This document shows positions 47,380-58,180 of a DNA stretch of 64,000 nucleotides, piece after piece. The notes below the pieces were generated by a model. That model saw only the letters and a program-made list of their open reading frames with translations. It did no database searches and was not told the DNA's origin. The number at the start of each line of letters is the position of its first letter. Position 1 is the first letter of the stretch. Origin of the DNA: Stomorhina lunata (taxonomy: Eukaryota; Arthropoda; Insecta; Diptera; Rhiniidae); assembly GCA_933228675.1 (NCBI GenBank), contig OW121743.1, positions 63,296,681 through 63,360,680 on the forward strand, given 5' to 3'. The position numbers and the translations under genes are program-made.

Positions 47380-48935
47380 AACAAGTAAGAAAGCGCTATA
47401 GTTGGTCTAGCCCGACCATACGATACCCTTGACCACTAAGGTCAAAGGTGTTATTTTTCCTGTATAAAGACAAATATTTGCTAAATTTTGCCATCATACA
47501 AACATTTTCTCAAAACTTATATATTTAACCCGTTTCCGTCATTTGGACTTATATAAGAGCTGGGGTCAAATGTGGACCGATTATCTCAAAATTTGACAAA
47601 TTGATTACAGTTGTTACAAAAATTATGTATGCAAAAAATAAACTCAAAATTTTCATTATCTTTAGATTTACGAGCGTTTTATTAATTTTTATACCCTTCA
47701 CCACCATAGGTGGAAAGGGTATTATATAAGTTTGTGCTGATGTTTGTAACACATAGAAATATTTGTCTTAGACCCACCTTTTAGTATACCAATAGGCTAA
47801 GAATCACTTTCTGAGTCGATTTAGCGATGTCCGTCCGTCCGTCTGGCTGGCTGGACCCCCATGTAAACTTTGTAATCAAACTACAGGTTGCAATTCTAAA
47901 GACAATTTCATGAAATTTGACACAGATCATTTTTTTGATAATAGGATCATGGCTATTGAAATTAGTTAAAATCGGTCAATTATTTATGGTACCTCCCATA
48001 GGTCCCACTTCCCGGAATTGATATATTAGCCACAAATATCAATATTTTTCATGAAATTTAAAACAAATACTGCTTATGTAAATCACTGTACCAAATTTCG
48101 TTAAAATCGGTCCACATTTGACCATAGCTCCCATACAAACTCTTCTTTAAAAACGCACTAAATGAGACAAAAAATCACTAAAACGATCGTAAATCTAAAG
48201 ATAATGAACATTTTTTACATATATTACATAACTGTAATCTATTTGCCAAATTTCGAGATAATCGGTCCACATTTGACTCTAGCTCTCATATAAGTCCAAA
48301 TAACGGAAACAGGTTGAATATATAAGTTTTAAGAAAATGTTTGTATGATGGCAAAATTTAGCAAATATTTGTCTTTATACAGGAAAAATAACACCTTTGA
48401 CCTTAGTGGCGAAGGGTATCGTATGGTCGGGCTTGACCGACTATAGCGCTTTCTTACTTGTTTTTTGTCTCATTTAGTGCGTTTTTAAAGAAGAGTTTGT
48501 ATGGGAGCTATGGTCAAATGTGGACCGATTTCAATGATTTTAGTTTACATAAGCAGTATTTGATTTAAATTTGATGAACAAATATTGATATTTGTGGTCA
48601 ATATATCAATTCCGGGAAGTGAGACCTATGGGAGGTACTATAAATAATGTACCGATTTTGACCAATTTCAATAGCCATGGTCCCATTATCAAAAAAATGA
48701 TCTGTGCCAAATTTCATCAAATTATCTTTAGAATTGCGACCTGTAGTTTGATTACAAGGTTTATATGGGGGTCCAGCCAGCCAAGCAGACGGACGGACAT
48801 CGATAAATCGACTCAGAAAGTGATTCTAAGCCTATTGGTATACTAAAAGGTGGGTCTAAGATAAATATTTCTATGCGTTACATACATCAGCACAAACTTA
48901 TAATACCCTTTCCACCTATGGTGGTGAAGGGTATA
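47380..48935 (-). mobile_element. DINE-1-like element split by a nested DINE-1-like copy
   Basis: Outer copy in reverse orientation: 47380-47690 and 48463-48935. It starts AACAAGTAAGAAAGCGCTAT with hairpin region TAGCCCGACCATACG, and ends ATGGTGGTGAAGGGTATA. Between GAGCGTTTTATTAATTTTT and TTTTGTCTCATTTAGTGCG it is interrupted by a complete element in the other orientation. Uninterrupted copies (43.46 kb) read GAGCGTTTAAGTGATTTTATGTCTCATTTAG, so the insertion point is a T-rich spot. The frame at 48592-48846 lies in the right half and is spurious. Confidence 0.88.
47691..48462 (+). mobile_element. Complete DINE-1-like element nested in another copy
   Basis: This 772-bp insert defines the family's ends. 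The 5' end is ATACCCTTCACCACCATAGG and the 3' end is CTATAGCGCTTTCTTACTTG followed by TT. Landmarks in order: GGAAAGGGTATTATATAAGT, GAGTCGATTTAGCGATGTCC, GTCCGTCTGGCTGGCTGG, AATTGATATATTAGCCACAA, CATAGCTCCCATACAAACTC, a GGTCCACATTTGAC pair, then the hairpin GTCGGGCTTGACCGAC about 20 bp from the 3' end. Both flanks are T-rich, in line with the T-T insertion preference described for Helentrons. No coding capacity; mobilisation would need an autonomous partner. Confidence 0.9.
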
Positions 48936-49029
48936 CATAGATATCTAGAATAGTTCTTAAAACATTGCTTGCACTTCAATAGTAAAACTTATACAATGCC
49001 AATAAATTTCCTCTATGTGGGAAAGCTGC

Positions 49030-49140
49030 CAATGTTACGCCTATCGAAAAAAGGGAGAGGCTAGCATCCCTGGAAATTACCGCCCAATACCAATTTGTCC
49101 TACACTCTGAAATGTTTTGGAGAGCATGGTGTCATCTTTT
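49030..49140 (+). pseudogene. Non-LTR reverse transcriptase N-terminal scrap
   Basis: Translates in pieces as AANVTPI, then after a one-base shift in an A run KKGEASIPGNYRPIPICPTL, stop, NVLESMV. This is the conserved entry to the reverse transcriptase of jockey/RTE elements (P-I-x-K-K-G-x-x-x-x-x-x-N-Y-R-P-I-x-L-x-x-x-x-x-K-x-x-E). Only ~35 codons remain, bounded by a DINE-1-like copy on each side. Confidence 0.8.
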
Positions 49141-49700
<560 letters not shown>

Positions 49701-50104
49701 ATCAAAATCGGTTTATAAACACCCGAAATATCGAAAAAATACCAAATATTAGACGAAAATTTTAAAATTTTTGCTTGAAAAACATTTTTAAATAACAAGA
49801 GAAGAAAGATAAAATGCACTATGTAAAATTTCATAAAAATGGGTAAATAAACAACTGAGATTTTGCCAAAACACCAAATTTGATGCATCGCAAATTGCCC
49901 AAAGTACGCATTAGAGAAAGTTTGTTGAAAAAATGAAATGCAGAAATAGAAAAAGCCATCTTCCTGGAGCACGGACATGCATTAAAATCAAAAGCGGTCT
50001 ATAAACAACTGAGATATAGCAAATTGCCCAAAGTTCTTGTCTAAGAAATTTTGTTTACATTTTGTAAGAATTGTTTCAGCGATATCTCAGGTGTTTATGG
50101 ACCG
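49701..50104. other. Probable body of DINE-1-like subfamily element
   Basis: Diverged direct repeats: ATTTTCATCAAAATCGGTTT (49694), ATTTCATAAAAATGGGTAAA (49829) and GCATTAAAATCAAAAGCGGT (49979), each followed by AAACA(A/C)C(T/C)GA. The period is ~135-150 bp, as in other elements of this window. No coding frame supported. Confidence 0.5.
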
Positions 50105-50715
50105 ATTGTGGTCTGTCTGTCTGGCTAGTCACTGACTAGTATTTATAAAAAGCTTATTTTTGTGGCTATAATTGTCATAGTTTATAATTTAATAGCTTTC
50201 AACTGGCGTTTGTGGCATAAAAGCTATAGTCTAATATGGACTGATTGTGACAAAATTTTGCAAACTCGCTGGCTTTAACATAAAACTGCCTTGTGCTAAG
50301 TTTAGTGGCCATAGCTATTATTTATCATCTATTGAAATTTAAGTGTGTTTAGTTGTAATTTAGGCTGTTTTCATAAGAGTTTTGTATGGGAGCTATGGCT
50401 GAATGTGAACGGATTTCGATAAAAATTTGATACGCTGTCTAGTGCTTTTGCAAAAGTTCTACATTGCAAGTTTTATAATCTCAGCTGCTATAACTTTTCG
50501 TTTATTAGTAAATAAGCGATTAGCCTAGGCGAGTTATAGGGTAGCTATGGTCAAATGTGAACCGATTTTTCCTAATTTCAATACCAAAATTTCTCTAAAA
50601 CTGAAAAATATCTTTGCTTAGTTTCAGTGACCTAGATCTTTTCGTTTAGGAGTTATCATGCTTTCAATAGACGGATATAGCTCAGTCGTCTTTCATAAGG
50701 ATAAATAATATATGT
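50105..50715 (-). repeat. Diverged ~150-160-bp repeats related to DINE-1-like body
   Basis: AAAGCTATAGTCTAATATGG (50219), GGAGCTATGGCTGAATGTGA (50389) and GTAGCTATGGTCAAATGTGA (50541) mark three diverged units. The block ends with AATAGACGGATATAGCTCAG, the reverse of the microsatellite-side landmark, so it is read as a reverse-oriented old relative. It opens with GTCTGTCTGTCTGGCTAGTC. Confidence 0.55.
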
Positions 50716-50869
50716 ATGTGCCTTTTGGTTTTTGAGCCAATATTAAGAAAACTACAAATGGAATGGCAATCTAAATATACCCCTATAAAATCTGAACAAA
50801 AGAGAAATGAGAATATAAAAAAATCTAGGAATTGTATTGGCTGGAAGGATATACGAGGTCTGATTAAAA

Positions 50870-51450
50870 ATAAGTTGAATTAAAATTTTTCTTAATTATT
50901 CATCAATTTCTCTTTTGGCCCCTTCAAAATGGTCCTCCTTAGATATAATATACTTATGTCTTAGTTTTTTCCAATTCTCAAAGCAGTTCTTATATGCACT
51001 TTTTGGTGTGCTCATGAGCTCTTTAAGCGATTCGTTTTTTATCTCCTTAATGGTCTAAAAACGCCATCCTGCTATTGGTCTCTTCAATCTTGGCAACAAA
51101 AAAAAGTAGCAGGGGTTAAAATCTGGTGAATACGGTGGCAAAAACTTGATAACGATGTTTGTCTTGGCCAAACAGTTACTAACAAGCAAGAAGGTATATT
51201 ATCGTGATGCAAAATCTATGAATTGTTTTTCCATAATTTCGGAAGTTTTCTTCGTATTGCTTTTTGAAAGCGGGGGCTAACTTCAAGATAATACTCCTTG
51301 TTAAGCGTAAGACTATATAATCGAAGATAAACAGTCAGCAAATCTTAATATATATGCTTTTTGGCTTTTTGATCTCCCATTAAGATTATTGGACTTTGGT
51401 TTGGGTTTCGATTTCAGAACCCATGATTCGTCACTAGTTATGACCTTTTT
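50870..51450 (-). pseudogene. Mariner transposase remnant, catalytic and C-terminal part
   Basis: Read from 51450 downward: VITSDESWV, which holds the first catalytic Asp. Then come NKEYYLEV, the region around KLPKLWKN, and ILHHDN with the second catalytic Asp (usual HHDNARPH context altered to HHDNIPS). After a frame change YSPDFNPCYF holds the third Asp. IKEIKNESLKEL, CFENWKKLRHKYI and GAKREID then follow the usual mariner C-terminal order. A stop after WKNNS, frame changes around 51100-51200 and a stop in the region near GWRF kill the gene. The three acidic residues survive, but not in one frame. Confidence 0.88.
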
Positions 51451-52219
51451 ATACCCTTCACCACTATAGGTGGAAAAGGTATTATAAGTTTGTGCTGATG
51501 TATGTAACGCATAAAAATATTTGTCTTAGACCCACCTTTTAGTATACCAATTGGCTTAGAATCACTTTCTGAGTCCATTGTCCATCCGTCTGGCTGGCTG
51601 GCTGGACCCCCATGTAAACCTTATAATCAAACTACAGGTCGCAATTCTAAAGATAATTTGATTAAATTTGGCACAGATAATTTTTTTGATAATGGGACCA
51701 TGGCTATTGAAATTCGTTAAAATCGGTACATTATTTATGGTACCTCCCATAGGTCCCTCTTCCCAGAATTAATATATTGGCCACAAATATCAATATTTTT
51801 TCACGAAATAAATACTGCTTATGTAAACTTAAATCACTGTAGAAAATTTCGTTGAAATCGGTCCACATTTGACCATAGCTCCCATACAAACTTTTCTTTA
51901 AAATGAGACAAAAATCACTAAAACGCTCGTAAATCTAAAGATAATGACAATTTTAAGTTTATTTTTTGCACATATAACTTTTGTAACAACTGTAATCAAT
52001 TTGCCAAATTTCGGGATAATCGGTCCACATTTGACCCTAGCTCTCATATAACTCCAAATGACAGAAACAGCTTAAATATATAAGTTTTGAGAAAATGTTT
52101 GTATGATGGCAAAATTTAGCAAATATTTGTCTTTAAACAGGAAAACTAACACCTATGACTTTAATGGTGAAGGGTACCGTATGGTCATGCTTCACCGACT
52201 ATAGCACTTTTTACTTGTT
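51451..52219 (+). mobile_element. DINE-1-like element inserted in the mariner
   Basis: The 5' end ATACCCTTCACCACTATAGG follows TATGACCTTTTT of the transposase. The 3' end ACTATAGCACTTTTTACTTG plus TT is followed by AAGCATTAAACAATTCC of the transposase. It has the family landmarks: TTGGCTTAGAATCACTTTCT, CCGTCTGGCTGGCTGGCTGG, CCTCCCATAGGTCCC and CATAGCTCCCATACAAAC. The hairpin GGTCATGCTTCACCGACT is partly degraded. Part of the GAGTCGATTTAGCGATGTCC block is missing (GAGTCCATTGTCC). It is younger than the mariner by position. Confidence 0.9.
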
Positions 52220-52495
52220 AAGCATTAAACAATTCCAGAGCTTTGCTCATGCGACAACTTGTTGGTCAAAATTCAGAAATTCTGGAACAAATTCAATTCA
52301 TGCCAGCTGATATATCGACATCATCAGCAACTTCTCTAATAGTGATCAGATTTTCTATAACAAATTTCATAACTTTCTCAACATTTTCACTGGTTATTAA
52401 TGTGCTGTGGCATCCAGGGCGAGCGTCACCATTCACATCTTCTCAACCTTCTGTGGAAAGCTTATATCACCACTCACAAACTAAATGTGCTATGT
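52220..52495 (-). pseudogene. Mariner transposase remnant, N-terminal part
   Basis: From ~52480 downward: CEW-stop-YKLSTEG-stop-EDVNGDARPG, then STLITSENVEKVMKFV, ENLITIREVADDVDISAGMN and stop. A frame change follows, then FVPEFLNFDQQ. This is the helix-turn-helix region and linker of mariner transposases (...REVADDVGIS...KFVPKLLN). It continues at 51450 after the DINE-1-like insertion, with about six codons (the usual DDPDLL) unaccounted for. Inactive. Confidence 0.87.
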
Positions 52496-52500
52496 AGCTA

Positions 52501-54070
52501 AAACAGTAAATAAAAATAAAATTTAAAGTTTATTTCGAAAACTTTTCCTTTGACTTCTATTTTTGAGTGTACTTTATTATATTTATTTTCGACTAATTGT
52601 AAAATGCAATAGATTTAAAATCATGCAACTTTTTAATACAATTTTCAATATATTTTAACACTGAGTTCACACACATACATACACACACAGACTTAAATAA
52701 TGCATATATACTTTGCTTATTCGATAGAACCCAGCAAACATTTCTTATTACGGAAGGGTTTTCGTAATAATTTCAAAATGCAAAGAAAATGTAAAACTAA
52801 AAATTTTGTATTTTGTATCGTTAGATTTATTTGGATATTTTTCACAGACACTATAATTCGTATTTATTTTGTCTCATAAATTATATATAATACGTGGTTT
52901 TCGAACTGTCTAGAATTGAAAATACTTTTCCTGATGTTGATGGCCTTACCAACCAATTTTTGGTTTTCTAAAAAAAAACTATTTATTGCAATAATAAATA
53001 ACAGCAATAAACTGGAATCCTAGTGCAATACACTTATATAGAACTTTTGAATAAAGTAGTTAATATTTTTAATACTTTTAAGAAAAAAAAAATGTGTATA
53101 TTAAAAAATGAAAATTTTACACCTAAAGAAAATTTTTTTTAGACCTACTATTTATAGAAGTAACTCCTAAGCGATAGGCAACAATATTATTTCCTTTTTG
53201 CTTAAAGGGATGTATCTTTTTGCATCAAATTTATTTACCGTTAAAAATATAAATATGTTTGTATGCGTTTGCTTGAATGAAAAACCTAACGTTATCTAAT
53301 GGTAAAATTTAAACTGAATATATAAACCTATTCACTCGAACATGAATCAGAACATCAGTTTACTCCTGTAAAGATTTTCGTTATAGTTTTGCATATACGT
53401 ACACAGTAGCTTTATGTATATATACGAGGGAAGTATTAACAGTTACTTAAGTTAAGCTCAGACATGGCAGATATTTGGATACTTATACATAACCACTTTA
53501 TATTTCACATAAACATAATCAGTAGAACAATCATAAATGTTCACGCTTTTAGGGTCAAATACTTGATGAAATATGTCCCATCTAGAAATCTATTACATTC
53601 CGATAGTACCTATAAACACTATATTTTGTTTTTTCTTATATTCATAAAAACTTCAAAGTTCATCTTCGTTTAGAGTAAAAAGCTATACTACAAAAGATTA
53701 TTTACTAATAATGGCAAAAGCAACAAGAAAATTATTGTAGACTAAAAAGAAAATTGAGTATAAAAAGGGTTCAATTAAGTGTTAAAGACATATTCAGTGG
53801 AAAAACTAAGAATGTTAGAAATGAAAATATGTAAATACATACAAATGTTCGGATTATATGCTTGAATGTTCATTTTTGTATGTGTATTAGTTAAAACAAA
53901 GAGCAAAAATCAGACAGTCTGTCGTTATTGGCAATAGTTAGAGTTTAACGTATCATTAAAAGTGGTAAGAAACTGAACTATAAGGACAATATACATACAT
54001 ACATACATTGTAAATAAAAGCTAGTAAAAATAATGTAGTAGTTAAACTTGATTTTCCTTTTACCAATACT

Positions 54071-54073
<3 letters not shown>
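52501..54073. other. AT-rich sequence without recognised gene
   Basis: Contains short CACA and CATA runs (52670-52690, 53992-54007) and a 69-codon plus frame at 53464-53673 with no recognisable product. Nothing assigned. Confidence 0.45.

Positions 54074-54161
<88 letters not shown>
54074..54161. repeat. (TA)n microsatellite, 44 repeats
   Basis: Perfect alternating TA. Gives spurious Ile-Tyr frames on the minus strand. Confidence 0.97.
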
Positions 54162-54164
<3 letters not shown>

Positions 54165-54785
54165 CAAACATACATATCTTTTCTTTGCATGAATAGTGTT
54201 ATAACTCTTAAAACTTGCTTTTGAGAAAAAATTTCTGAAAAGTTGTATATTTTAGTCTATACTCAAAATACTAATAGTCAGATTAAAAGTTATGCCAATA
54301 TTCATGTAAAAGCTCTACTTGTATAAATAGAAAAAAGGTTTTATATTTGTTTTTTAAAACTAATGATCCAGAAAGATTGTTAAGAACATTTTAGCAATAT
54401 CCAGCAAAAACAGATTATTTTTAAATACCTTCTCTAACTAAAGTATATACTAAGCAATACGACTTCTATTCTTACGATAGTACGAGTTGTGTAAATGAAC
54501 CAAAGGTTTGGTCCATATGTATATAAGTGCATATGCATAGATTGTGCCCAATGCCAAGGCAACTGTAAGTGATTTTATGAAAATATTAATTGAATTCAAT
54601 ATAATTGAATGAGTATTTTCTATGGGTTTTCCCTTTTTCTTTTAATCATATTTGCAGGATAAGTGTTTTTGAATTAAATTTTATTTTGTAAAGTTTATTA
54701 TAAAGATTATTTTAAATGATATGGGGAATATTTTTTTTGAAATTTTTGACAAAAACTATAATAATTGAGCCAATGAATTTAATAG
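54162..54785. other. AT-rich spacer
   Basis: No recognised feature. Confidence 0.4.
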
Positions 54786-57170
54786 AAATATTTTTTAATT
54801 TTTCTACAGAAAAATTTGTCCAAAATTTATTTTTCTACTTATTTTGTCCCAAATTTACTCTTCTGTAGAAAAATTTGTCCCAAATTTATTTTTCTATAGA
54901 AAAATTTGTGCCAAATTTATCTTTCTATAGAAAAATTTGTACCAAATTTATTTTTCTATAGAAAAATTTGTACCAAATTTATTTTTCTATAAAAAAAATA
55001 TCCCAAATTAATTTTTCCGTAGATAAAAAAATAGAAAAATTTGCCACAAAATAATTTCTCTTCAGAAAAATATGTCACAAATAAAATTTTCTTTAGAAAA
55101 ATTTTTCCACATTGGTTTTTCTAAAGAAAAATTTGTCACAAGTTAATTTTTCTTCAGAAAAACTTTCCTTGTTCAAATTTAAAAAAAAAAATTTTCATTA
55201 TTTAAATTTTTATAGAAAAATTTTCGCTATTAAAATTTGTATAGAAAAATTTTTGTTATTAAAATTTTATAGAAAACTTTTCGTTATTAAAATTTTTATA
55301 GAAAAATTTTCGTTATTAAAATTTTTTTAGAAAATTTTTCGTCATTAAAATTTTTATTTATTAATAGAAAAATGTTCGTTATTAAAATTTTTATAGAAAA
55401 TTTTTGTTATTAAAATTTTTATAGAAAGTTTTCGTTATTCAATTTTTAATAGACAAATTTTCGTTATTAAAAGTTTTATAGAAAAATTTTCATTATTAAT
55501 ATTTTTATAGAAAAATTTTCGTTATTAAAATTTATATAGAAAAATTTTCGTTATTAAAATTTTTATGGAAAAATTTTTGTTATAAAATTTTTTATAGACA
55601 AATTTTTGTTATTAAAATATTTTTAGAAAATTTTTCGTCATTAAAATTTTTATTTATTAATATAAAAATTTTCGTCATTAAAATTTTTATAGAAAATTTT
55701 TGTTGTTAAAATTTTTATAGAAAATTTTCGTTATTCAATTTTTTATAGACAAATTTTCGTTATTAAAAGTTTTATAGAAAAATTTTCATTATTAAAATTT
55801 TTATAGAAAAATTTTCGTTGTTAAAATTTATATAGAAAAATTTTCGTTATTAAAATTTTTGTAGAAAATTTTTCGTTGTTAAAATTTTTATAGAAAAATT
55901 TTCGTTTTAAAAATTTTTAATAGAAAAATTTTCGTTATTAAAATGTTTATGAAAATTTTCGTTATTAAAATTTTTATAGAAAAATTTTCGTTTTAAAAAT
56001 TGTTAATAGAAGAATATTCGTTATTAAAATTGTTATAGAAAATTTTCGTTATTAAAATTGTTATAGAAAATTCTCGTTATTAAAATTTTTATAGAAAATT
56101 TTTGTTATTAAAATTTGTATAGAAAAATTTCGTTATTAAATTTTTTATAGAAAATTTTCGTTATTAAAATTTTTATAAAAAAATTTCGTTACCAAAATTT
56201 AAAATTTACTACAAAAATTATTTAAAATTTACTACAAAAATTTTCGTTGTTAAATTTTTTTTAGAAAAATTTTTGTTATTAAAATTTTTTTCCAACAATT
56301 TTCGTTCTTAAAATTTTTCTAGTAAAATTTTCGTTATTAAAATTTTTATAGAAAAATTTTCGATATTAAAATTTTTATAGAAACATTTGCTTTATAAAAA
56401 TTTGTATAGAAAAACTTTCGTTACTAAAATCTTTATGGAAAATTTTTGTTATTAGACTTTCGGTAGAAAAATTTTCATTATTAAATTTTTTATAGAAAAA
56501 TTTTATAAAAAAAAATTTCGTTATTAAAATTTTTATAGAAAAATGTTTTTTGTTTAAATTTTAATTGAAAATTTTTCTTTGTGAAAATTTTATTGAAAAG
56601 TTTTAGCATTTCAACCTTTATAGAAAAATTTTCGTTATTACAATTTTTATAGAAAAATTTTCGTTATTAAAATTTTTATTGAAAAATGTTCGTTATTAAA
56701 ATTTTTATAGGAAAATTTTCGTCATTAAAATTTTTAATAGTAAAATTTTGGTTATTTAAATTTTTATAATTTTTATTGTTATTAAAATTTAAATAGAAAA
56801 ATTTTCGTTATTATAATTTTTATAGTAAATTTTTTGTTAATAAATTAAAAAAAATCGTTATTAAAATCTCTATAGACAAATTTATCCCAAAATATAGAAA
56901 AATTTGTCCCAAGTTAATTTTTATATAGAAAAATTCGTCCCAAATTTATTTTCTATAAAAAAATTTGTCCCAAATTGATTTTTTTATACTAAAATTTGTC
57001 CTAAAATAATTTTTTATAGAAAAAATTTTTTTTTTATAGAAAAATTTGTCCCGAAGTCATTTTTCTATAGAAAAATTATTCAAAATTAATTTTTCTATAG
57101 AAAAATTTCTCCCATATGTGAAGAGTTATGAAGAATTTTGGTACAAATTTTGACTTTTTTTTATAGAAAA
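54786..57170. repeat. Minisatellite array G, TTTGTCCC-linker units flanking CGTTATT-linker units
   Basis: A composite array. 54790-55160 and 56870-57120 carry CTATAGAAAAATTTGTCCC-type units (31 bp). The middle 55170-56860 carries ~29-bp units of ATAGAAAAATTTTCG then TTATTAAAATTTTT, which have lost the left half of the palindrome. A block with GTCATTAAAATTTTTATTTA recurs at 55341 and 55637 (296 bp). The flanking unit matches array H, which starts 1 kb further on. Confidence 0.92.
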
Positions 57171-57332
57171 ATTCTATATTCTTTATTTTTTGAATTTAAT
57201 CCTTTTTATTTTTAGCTCAAACAAAGCAAATTAATTAAATAATTTTACTAAAGTTATAACACCAACATAAAGTTATTGCTTAATAAGCCAAAACTAAAAG
57301 CTGTCCTTAAAATTAAACAATTCCCTCGCAGC

Positions 57333-57348
57333 AGCCACTCAAGTGGCT
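57333..57348. other. Palindrome AGCCACT-CA-AGTGGCT
   Basis: Perfect 7-bp arms. Shares CAAGTGGCTAA with the hairpin at 57812, as an outward-facing inverted pair ~480 bp apart. Confidence 0.6.
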
Positions 57349-57811
57349 AAATAAGTTACAACATTCAAAAAAATTTTTGTCTAAAAGCAGAAACTACCAA
57401 AAAACTAGAAACAATACAAAATATCCTTTGTTATAGAAAATTAAACATGTTTTTAATTAAATTAAATTCTAAAATTTAATTTTTTATATGTATTTATTTA
57501 GTTTTGAACAAAAAACGAAGTTAAATATTAAAATATATTGAAAACAAAGGGCTTTTTTATGCAAAAATAATTTGAATGTGTGTGTATGTAAAAGCATGTT
57601 GGTATGTGTGTAAATTTCGTTAACACAAAAAAGAAAAGCACATAAACATTGCTTAAAAGCTTTTTTCCACTCTCTTGGCCTCTTATAATGGCAACAGTAT
57701 AATATGACTTTAATTTAATTATTTTGCTTTTTGTGTTGCTTTGGCAAAAAAGCAAAAAAATTATAAAAGAAAATATAATAAAATTAAATAAAAACGAAGA
57801 GTAAAATGACT

Positions 57812-57837
57812 ACAAGTGGCTCTTGTTAGCCACTTGT
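57812..57837. other. Perfect 10-bp stem hairpin
   Basis: ACAAGTGGCT, loop CTTGTT, AGCCACTTGT. It is too short for a microRNA precursor by itself. It may mark one end of a small inverted-repeat element whose other end is 57333-57350. Confidence 0.6.
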
Positions 57838-58180
57838 ATGAATGTTCATAATAATAATAAAAATTGCTTATAATTCTCACCTCTTTTGTTAACTTCTTCT
57901 TTAGTTGGTATTACAGTGGCTGTACTATTATATTTACGGTGGTTGTAGTAATAAACATGTTTAACATAAACATAAAAGGAGCTCGCAAAAAAATGTAAAA
58001 CGCTAAAAATAAGCAAAAAAACTTAAATTGCCAGAAGTCTTTGGTGTATATTACTTTTTTCGCACAATTACCTTTTTAGTGTTAAACAAATTGTGTTGAC
58101 GATGTTGATGTTAATCGCGATAATGAAAATGCTTTTGTTATTGTGTTTGGTGGGTAATTGGATTGCAATGTGATTTTTCT

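Larger units (their letters stand above)
50853..52500 (-). mobile_element. Decayed mariner transposon split by a DINE-1-like insertion
   Basis: One terminal repeat is recognisable at 50853 (ACGAGGTCTGATTAAAAATA, preceded by TA). Transposase remnants on the minus strand occupy 52220-52490 (N-terminal part) and 50870-51450 (catalytic part). The 769-bp DINE-1-like element between them sits at a T run. The far terminal repeat, near 52500, is not recognised. Confidence 0.85.
57171..58180. other. AT-rich spacer with two CAAGTGGCT hairpins
   Basis: Separates two arrays that share the TTTGTCCC unit. No gene recognised; the 75-codon minus frame at 57528-57755 is unsupported. Two small GC-richer palindromes are listed separately. 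Confidence 0.45.

Noticed and set aside
53956..54190. Ile-Tyr repeat frames on the minus strand
   Set aside because: Caused by the TA microsatellite.
57812..57837. microRNA precursor
   Set aside because: Stem is only 10 bp and the flanking bases do not extend it.
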